A stretch of DNA of 64,000 nucleotides. It comes from Vibrio gigantis (GTDB lineage Bacteria; Pseudomonadota; Gammaproteobacteria; Enterobacterales; Vibrionaceae). The notes under the pieces are model-generated. The model did not search any database and was not told the DNA's origin. It was given only the letters and a program-made list of their open reading frames with translations. The position numbers and the translations under genes were made by a program. Of this stretch, positions 58,820 through 64,000 are shown in pieces. Location: NCBI RefSeq assembly GCF_024347515.1, contig NZ_AP025492.1, forward strand, positions 1,550,001 through 1,614,000, read 5' to 3'. Every line of letters starts with the position of its first letter. Positions within the stretch are counted from its first letter, which is position 1.

Positions 58820-61045
58820 ATGAATCGGCACTTTATGCGTACCCCAACAGCCCTTGCGGTCGCTTTAGTTATATCGTCAGGAATGGTTCAGGCCAACGAA
58901 GATGAAACCGTTGTTGTTATTGGGCAACAGCTTGAAGATAGCTCTGTAGGGCCTGATTTTAGTTATGTTGGGTTGAGTAGTCGTACGGCAACCAAAACAG
59001 ATGTAGCGATAGGTGAGACACCTCGTGCTATCTCGATTGTGACTCGTGAGCAGATGGACGATAGAGCGTCGATAAGTATTGCCGATGCACTGCAGTACAC
59101 ACCAAGTATCCAAGCCAACTACTTTGGTGAAGATAACAAGCAAGACTGGTTTGTTATCCGTGGCTTTAAGCAAGCAAATAGCGGCTTGTATCAAGACGGA
59201 ACGCGTTTGTACTCATCGGGCTTTTACAGCTGGCAGATCGACCCGTTTGGACTGGAGCGAGTAGAAATCTTACGTGGTCCAGGTTCTGCATTGTACGGCC
59301 AAACTCCACCAGGTGGCGTGATCAACGTAGTGAGCAAACGTCCGCAGTTTGATGGTGGTTCTGGTCAGTTTGCTATTGAATACGGTACTGACGATCGCAA
59401 GCAAATCAGTTTAGATGTGAACACTGAAGTCAATGACAAAATGGCGTTTCGCCTGCAAGCACTTGGTCGTAAAAATGGTAGTCGTGTCGATGGTGTAGAA
59501 GCTGAACGCATTTTTATCGCACCTTCTCTGGCTTACAAATTCACAGACGACACCAAAATTACGCTATTAACTAGCTACCAAAAAGATGATTCAGATCCGT
59601 ATCTGCAATTCTTACCGATGGAAGGGACGTTAACATCGAACCCAAACGGAAAAATCAGTGATAGCACTGCAGTAGGCAATACAGATTGGGAAACGTTTGA
59701 GCGTGAACAACTGTCGATAGGTTATGAATTTGAACACCATTTCAATGACAGTACTTACTTCATGCAGAACACGCGTTACAGCAAGATGGACATTAACCTT
59801 CGTCAAATGTACTCGCTTGGCTATGCAAAAGATTATGGTTTGGGTGTATATGACCCAACAGATAGTAAAATCCTGCGTGGGGCATCGACGGAAGAAGGCA
59901 CGTCTGACGCATTCAACATCGATAACCGTGTTGTACATACTTTCAAAACTGGTGTTGTAGAACATACTTTGCTAGCCGGCATTGATTACCAAAGTATCGA
60001 TATCGACAGCAAGGATTATGCTGCTGACCCATTTGTTGCTGACGGCAATAGCTCTATTAGTGTCCCTGTACCTGGAGTGGGTTTAGTCCCAATTGCAAAC
60101 CCGTTGTTTGATGTGTTTAATCCATCGTATAGCAACAACGTTACTCTGCTTGATTCAAACTTTAGTGTTGTTGATGAATCTGATCGCCAAACTACCAAGA
60201 CCAAAAACAATCAGCTAGGCCTGTATCTTCAAGACCAAATGATGATTGCTGATAAGTGGGCAGTCCAAATTGGTGTCCGTTACGATGATTCTCAAAACAA
60301 GACTCATAACACCACGACAGGTGCTAAAACTAAGGTTGATAACGAGGAGTGGACAACTAATTTCGGTGTTGCTTATCTAATGGATAGCGGCTTCACACCT
60401 TATGCAAGTTACGCACAATCATTTAATCCGATTATTCAACTGGATCAAAATGGTGACCCAGCGAAGCCAGAACGAGGCGAGCAATACGAGGTGGGTTTGA
60501 AATACCAACCACGTAGTTTTGATGGTTACTTCAACATTGCCGCATTCGAAGTGTCGAAAGAAAACTTAGCGCGTCAAGTTGCCGGTCAACTCACTCAAAT
60601 CGGTGAAGTTCGTAACCGTGGCGTCGAGTTGGAAGCGGTGGCAAACGTTACCGAAGAGCTGACTTTAATTGGTAACGTATCGTTTATCGATTCAGAAATT
60701 ATTGAAGATGCAAACAGCAGTCATGTGGGTAATACACCATCGCAAATTGCTGACCAACTGGCTTCAGCTTGGGCAAACTATCGTTTCTTGAGTGGTCCGT
60801 TGGATGGCCTAACAGTGGGTGCAGGTGCGCGTTACGTTGGTGATTCTTACGCCGACAATACAGAAACTAATGTTGTTCCTTCATACACACTGTTTGATGC
60901 AACTGTCAGCTACCGTATTGAAGACTACAAGTTCCAAGTCGCTGCAAAAAACCTAGCAGACAAAGAGTACGTGGCAACGTGTGATTTCTACTGCTTCTAC
61001 GGTGACCGCCGTAACGTAATTGCGAGCGTAACCTATGACTGGTAA
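58820..61045 (+). CDS. TonB-dependent ferric-siderophore receptor, FhuA/FpvA-type
   Basis: 741 residues from the ATG at 58820, which has AAGGAG seven bases upstream; the frame extends back to 58772 but without a site. The signal peptide is MNRHFMRTPTALAVALVISSGMVQA. A TonB-box-like ETVVVIG segment follows. The plug domain (~45-170) has TPRAISIVTREQMDD and LERVEILRGPGSALYGQTPPGGVINVVSKRP, the siderophore-receptor (FhuA-like) form. The barrel ends VTYDW, with a C-terminal CDFYCFYGDRRNV near the last strands as in ferrichrome-type receptors. It lies between the NRPS and tailoring genes and is the likely receptor for this siderophore. Confidence 0.92.
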   Translation: MNRHFMRTPTALAVALVISSGMVQANEDETVVVIGQQLEDSSVGPDFSYVGLSSRTATKTDVAIGETPRAISIVTREQMDDRASISIADALQYTPSIQANYFGEDNKQDWFVIRGFKQANSGLYQDGTRLYSSGFYSWQIDPFGLERVEILRGPGSALYGQTPPGGVINVVSKRPQFDGGSGQFAIEYGTDDRKQISLDVNTEVNDKMAFRLQALGRKNGSRVDGVEAERIFIAPSLAYKFTDDTKITLLTSYQKDDSDPYLQFLPMEGTLTSNPNGKISDSTAVGNTDWETFEREQLSIGYEFEHHFNDSTYFMQNTRYSKMDINLRQMYSLGYAKDYGLGVYDPTDSKILRGASTEEGTSDAFNIDNRVVHTFKTGVVEHTLLAGIDYQSIDIDSKDYAADPFVADGNSSISVPVPGVGLVPIANPLFDVFNPSYSNNVTLLDSNFSVVDESDRQTTKTKNNQLGLYLQDQMMIADKWAVQIGVRYDDSQNKTHNTTTGAKTKVDNEEWTTNFGVAYLMDSGFTPYASYAQSFNPIIQLDQNGDPAKPERGEQYEVGLKYQPRSFDGYFNIAAFEVSKENLARQVAGQLTQIGEVRNRGVELEAVANVTEELTLIGNVSFIDSEIIEDANSSHVGNTPSQIADQLASAWANYRFLSGPLDGLTVGAGARYVGDSYADNTETNVVPSYTLFDATVSYRIEDYKFQVAAKNLADKEYVATCDFYCFYGDRRNVIASVTYDW

Positions 61046-62012
61046 CCACCAGCCTCTGAACACTCTGCCCGATGGGCAGAGTGTTTCTTTAAGTGAGGCA
61101 CAAGACAGTTACTGCGTTGAAGTCAGTTCCGGTGTGGTTGAAGTTGTGCGTGAAACAAACCAGTTTTGGCGTTTAACCCAAATGACAGCGTTAAATACGG
61201 AGCAACTTTCTGCGTTTGCCATTCTATTTTCTGCTAACCCCGAGATTCGAACAATTGAACTCGGACAGTATAAAAGTGAAGTGTTGGATTCTTTGTGCTT
61301 TGAAACTGCCGAAGGCTTAAAGGTGCTATGGCGTGAAGCTGTTATGCAAGTACCTGAACTGTGGTTAAAGAAGCGGCACCAAACACTTTACCCCCACAAG
61401 CAAGTTCTCGATGCGGCAGGTTATCATCCCGCGAGGCCAAAGCCCTTATTGGGTGAATTGTATCGTCGTTATATTCCTGAACTTAACGCCGTTCTCACTC
61501 TAGAGGGCTTAGATGTCGACAAGCACTTAACCTTCTTCAATAAGTGGCAAAACAGTCACAGAGTTGCGAATTTCTGGGAGCAAACGGGCTCACTGGAAGA
61601 GCACAGAACGTATCTAGAAGAGTCGATTAAAAACAATAAAAATCAGCTTCTTATTGTGTGTTTAGACAATCAGCCTTTCGCCTACATCGAAGTGTATTGG
61701 ACCAAAGAAGATCGAATCGCACCGTATTACGCTGCAGGTGATTATGACCGTGGAATCCATATGCTGGTAGGGGAAGAGTCTCACCGAGGCGCTCATAAAG
61801 TTGCGGCTTGGTTACCTTCTGTTTGTCATTTCATTTATTTATCCGATCCCCGAACTGAAAAGATTGTCAGTGAGCCACGAGCCGATAATGACAAGATGAT
61901 CGGATATCTACAAAAATACGGTTTTGCCAAAGTTAAAGAATTTGAATTTCCGCATAAGCGTGCGGCTTTGATGTGTCAGTTGAAAGACAGCTTCTTCAGC
62001 AACGAGTTTTAG
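61035..62012 (+). CDS. Hydroxyornithine N-acetyltransferase, IucB/AlcB-like GNAT
   Basis: 325 residues. The N-terminal ~130 residues are a degenerate GNAT-like half; the C-terminal half (~150-320) is the siderophore acyltransferase domain. It shows LNAVLTLEGLDVDKHLTFFNKWQNSHRVANFWEQTG, IEVYWTKEDRI, DRGIHMLVGEE, SDPRTEKIVSEPRADN and a closing FPHKRAALM, matching the IucB/AlcB layout. It should acetylate N5-hydroxyornithine with acetyl-CoA to give the hydroxamate. The start lies inside the receptor's last codons (11-base overlap), which couples translation. Acetyl rather than longer acyl is inferred from the family. Confidence 0.88.
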   Translation: MTGNHQPLNTLPDGQSVSLSEAQDSYCVEVSSGVVEVVRETNQFWRLTQMTALNTEQLSAFAILFSANPEIRTIELGQYKSEVLDSLCFETAEGLKVLWREAVMQVPELWLKKRHQTLYPHKQVLDAAGYHPARPKPLLGELYRRYIPELNAVLTLEGLDVDKHLTFFNKWQNSHRVANFWEQTGSLEEHRTYLEESIKNNKNQLLIVCLDNQPFAYIEVYWTKEDRIAPYYAAGDYDRGIHMLVGEESHRGAHKVAAWLPSVCHFIYLSDPRTEKIVSEPRADNDKMIGYLQKYGFAKVKEFEFPHKRAALMCQLKDSFFSNEF

Positions 62013-62086
62013 CGTTAAATAGTCAGTGCTGAAAAAGGGAGTCGGAATAGGGTGCTTTGTACCCAAAAATTATCATGAGGTTATAC

Positions 62087-63370
62087 ATGACGAAACAAAT
62101 TAAGGAATATGATGTTCTCGGAGTAGGCTTTGGTCCTGCTAATTTATCGATAGCTATAGCACTAGAAGAGCAAGCTAAAGATAAAGGCTTAAGTTATTGC
62201 TTCTTGGAGCAAAAATCTCATTTTGAATGGCACGGTGGTATGTTGCTTGATGGAACAAGAATGCAAATATCGTGTTTGAAAGATCTAGTGACATTGCGTA
62301 ACCCAACGAGCCCTTACTCATTCGTTAACTATTTGCACACCAAAGACAGGCTTAACGCTTTCATTAACCTAGGCAGTATGAATCCTTCTCGTCTCGAATT
62401 TAATGACTATCTAACGTGGGTCGCAAATCAATTCTCAGAACGAGTGAATTACGGCCAACGAGTCATTGATATCGAAGCAATGGAAGAGGATGGTCACACT
62501 TCTAAAGTGAAGGTCACGTCTACCGACATTCACGGTAATAAAACGGTTCGAATTGCCAAGAACCTTATTGTTGGTATGGGCGGTATGCCAAAGCTACCGA
62601 AACAGTTCGAAGGTCATGATAACGAACAAATTATTCACTCTTCGAAGTATAAGGCGTGGCGTGAAACCTTTAAGTCAAACTCGGAGCCTAAAATCGCAAT
62701 CGTGGGCGCAGGGCAGAGTGCTGCCGAAATATTCGTTGATCTGACGAACCGTTACTCAGACGGTGAAGTTCATATGGTTAACCGCCGCTTTGCGTTGCAC
62801 CCAGCCGATGATAGCCCGTTTGTAAACGAGGTGTTTGACCCTGAATTTACAGACCACATGTATGAAAGCACGCAAGAACAACGTGACCACATTCTTTCCC
62901 GCTTTAGCGCGACCAACTATTCCGTTGTGGATACAGAAGAACTCAACGCGATTTATGAGCTCCTTTATTTGCAGAAAGTAACGGGTGAAGGTAAACATGA
63001 ACATCTACGTTGCCATGATATCCAAGAAGTAGCAGTGAAAGACGACAAAGTTGCATTACGCCTGAATGATACAATAAACAAGACGCAGGCATGGAATGAA
63101 TACGATGCGATCATTCTTGCTACTGGTTATCGATACGATGAGTTCAACCAAATGCTTAGCTCAATTGAACCCTTGATTGATAGTAAATCGGTAGGGCGTT
63201 CATATCAGTTAGACATGAAGCCAAGTTGCGAGGTAAAGATCTTCCTGCAAGGGTGTTGTGAATCGTCACACGGTCTGAGTGATACGCTGCTTTCTGTGTT
63301 GGCAGTTCGTTCTCAAGAGATTGTAGAAGCGCTTCTTGAAACCGACGAGTTAACTCTAGAGAAAGCCTAA
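62087..63370 (+). CDS. L-ornithine N5-monooxygenase (PvdA/IucD family)
   Basis: 427 residues from the ATG at 62087 (MTKQIKEYDVLGVG), with GAGG six bases upstream; an in-frame ATG ten codons earlier has no site. It is a flavin-dependent N-hydroxylase using NADPH and O2. FAD motif GVGFGPANLSIA (~12-24), substrate-region QISCLKDLVTLRNPTSPYSFVNYL, NADPH motif IVGAGQSAAEIF (~205-216) and ATGYRYDEF near the C-terminus are all intact. Ornithine rather than lysine is inferred from the NRPS codes. It gives the N5-hydroxyornithine used by the acetyltransferase just upstream. Last gene of the siderophore island. Confidence 0.92.
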   Translation: MTKQIKEYDVLGVGFGPANLSIAIALEEQAKDKGLSYCFLEQKSHFEWHGGMLLDGTRMQISCLKDLVTLRNPTSPYSFVNYLHTKDRLNAFINLGSMNPSRLEFNDYLTWVANQFSERVNYGQRVIDIEAMEEDGHTSKVKVTSTDIHGNKTVRIAKNLIVGMGGMPKLPKQFEGHDNEQIIHSSKYKAWRETFKSNSEPKIAIVGAGQSAAEIFVDLTNRYSDGEVHMVNRRFALHPADDSPFVNEVFDPEFTDHMYESTQEQRDHILSRFSATNYSVVDTEELNAIYELLYLQKVTGEGKHEHLRCHDIQEVAVKDDKVALRLNDTINKTQAWNEYDAIILATGYRYDEFNQMLSSIEPLIDSKSVGRSYQLDMKPSCEVKIFLQGCCESSHGLSDTLLSVLAVRSQEIVEALLETDELTLEKA

Positions 63371-63528
63371 GTTTTAGTATGTGAATAGTGCCTAGATCGT
63401 CCTTAAATCAAACAACTAGCTGTTGATTAGACCTATCAATACGATTTATTGCAGCAGTTGTTGAGCACAAAGCCTATATTGACTAGAATGACGCACTTTT
63501 TTTATTTACGTACATACAGGTAATGAAC

Positions 63529-63783
63529 ATGAGCGATACTAATTCAAGACCAGCTTTACCAGATCATCTTGCAGGTAACCCACGCAGCCCACACCACGTG
63601 GCTGAGTGTTTCGAATACCCAATTGGCATTCGTCTAAATGGTAAAGAGCGTACTGATGTTGAAGAATACTGCATCAGCGAAGGCTGGGTTAAGATCCCTT
63701 CTCCAAAAGCGCTAGATCGTTTTGGCCAGCCAATGCTTATTACTCTAAAAGGCACTGTAGAAGCTTTTTACATCGAAGCATAA
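63529..63783 (+). CDS. DUF3297 family protein
   Basis: 84 residues from the second ATG (MSDTNSRPALPDHLAG), which has ACAGG at proper spacing; the ATG at 63523 is too close to it. Recognised as DUF3297 by GNPRSPHHVAECFE, IGIRLNGKERTDVEEYCISEGW and the short C-terminal strand pair ending VEAFYIEA. It is a small soluble protein conserved in many proteobacteria with no known role. Separate from the siderophore island; its own terminator follows. Confidence 0.88.
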   Translation: MSDTNSRPALPDHLAGNPRSPHHVAECFEYPIGIRLNGKERTDVEEYCISEGWVKIPSPKALDRFGQPMLITLKGTVEAFYIEA

Positions 63784-63831
63784 TCACTTCGTGTAACTCG
63801 ATCATATCGAGTCACCAAGCGTTATTACCTA

Positions 63832-63861
63832 AAAGGGTCTAGAGCAATCTAGGCCCTTTTT
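63832..63861 (+). terminator. Terminator after DUF3297 gene
   Basis: AAAGGG-CTAGA / TCTAG-CCCTTT stem with a small loop (GCAA) and one internal mismatch, followed by T-run; about 50 bases after the stop. Confidence 0.8.
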
Positions 63862-63983
63862 GTTTGTATCACGATTTACAACGTAATCCTTTCAATAAGA
63901 CAAAATTCTCCCTTATAGCTTTCAAAAAAACGCCGTTTTCATTATGCATTTGCAAGAATATTAAAATAGTCACTGGGTGTATT

Positions 63984-64000
63984 ATGTTCGAACACGCACT
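63984..64000 (+). CDS. Possible start of a gene running off the window
   Basis: ATG followed by Phe-Glu-His-Ala codons; only five complete codons are visible. GGGTG lies six bases upstream as a weak ribosome-binding site. Too short to identify. Confidence 0.25.

Noticed and set aside
63410..63424. CAAC/GTTG hairpin after the ornithine monooxygenase, considered as the operon terminator
   Set aside because: Only four base pairs and no T-run.

Overview
The window looks like a marine Vibrio chromosome, probably of the Splendidus/Cyclitrophicus type. This is inferred from the gene families (Tad-pilus tail, chitinase with chitin-binding modules, paired photolyases, DUF3297 and DUF2256 proteins, many GGDEF/MCP signalling genes), the moderate GC content, and Fur boxes of the Vibrio kind. 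No rRNA, tRNA, CRISPR array, prophage or insertion sequence was recognised.

Left part (1-34600): a mosaic of ordinary and accessory genes. It opens with the end of a Tad-type pilus locus (TadG-like fragment and an OmpA-like protein). Next come a diguanylate cyclase, a second divergent adenylosuccinate synthetase facing a LysR regulator, and a DmeF-like Co/Ni efflux pump coupled to a MarR regulator with two visible operator palindromes. These are followed by a chemoreceptor, a DHH phosphoesterase, a secreted multidomain GH18 chitinase, a LysR/TonB-receptor pair with a Fur box, a methyltransferase, a PAS-GGDEF protein, a GNAT, a secreted GH3 glucosidase and sbcDC. Then come a DUF2256 mini-protein whose start abuts a palindromic repeat, a RIO1 kinase, and a photolyase operon (cryptochrome DASH, [4Fe-4S] photolyase, short-chain dehydrogenase). 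This part ends with a universal stress protein and a PcfJ-like protein followed by a 43-residue zinc-ribbon protein.

Right part (35118-63370): a complete NRPS hydroxamate siderophore island of about 28 kb. It holds an EntD-type phosphopantetheinyl transferase, a FhuC-FhuD-FhuB ferric-hydroxamate importer, a PvdE/SyrD-like exporter, an MbtH protein, two NRPS proteins, a TonB-dependent receptor, an IucB-like N-acetyltransferase and an ornithine N5-monooxygenase. Fur boxes precede the importer, the exporter and the receptor. The NRPS order is C-A-T-E / C-A-T / C-A-T plus C-A-T-E-TE. Modules 1, 2 and 4 share one substrate code and module 3 has an exact serine code. With the lipid-starter-like first C domain, this predicts an acyl-(AcOHOrn)-(AcOHOrn)-Ser-(AcOHOrn) lipopeptide, which is the amphibactin pattern. 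The genes cover hydroxylation and acetylation of ornithine, assembly, export, reimport of the ferric complex and Fur control in one place.

The right end holds a DUF3297 protein with a terminator and, at the very edge, a possible start of another gene.
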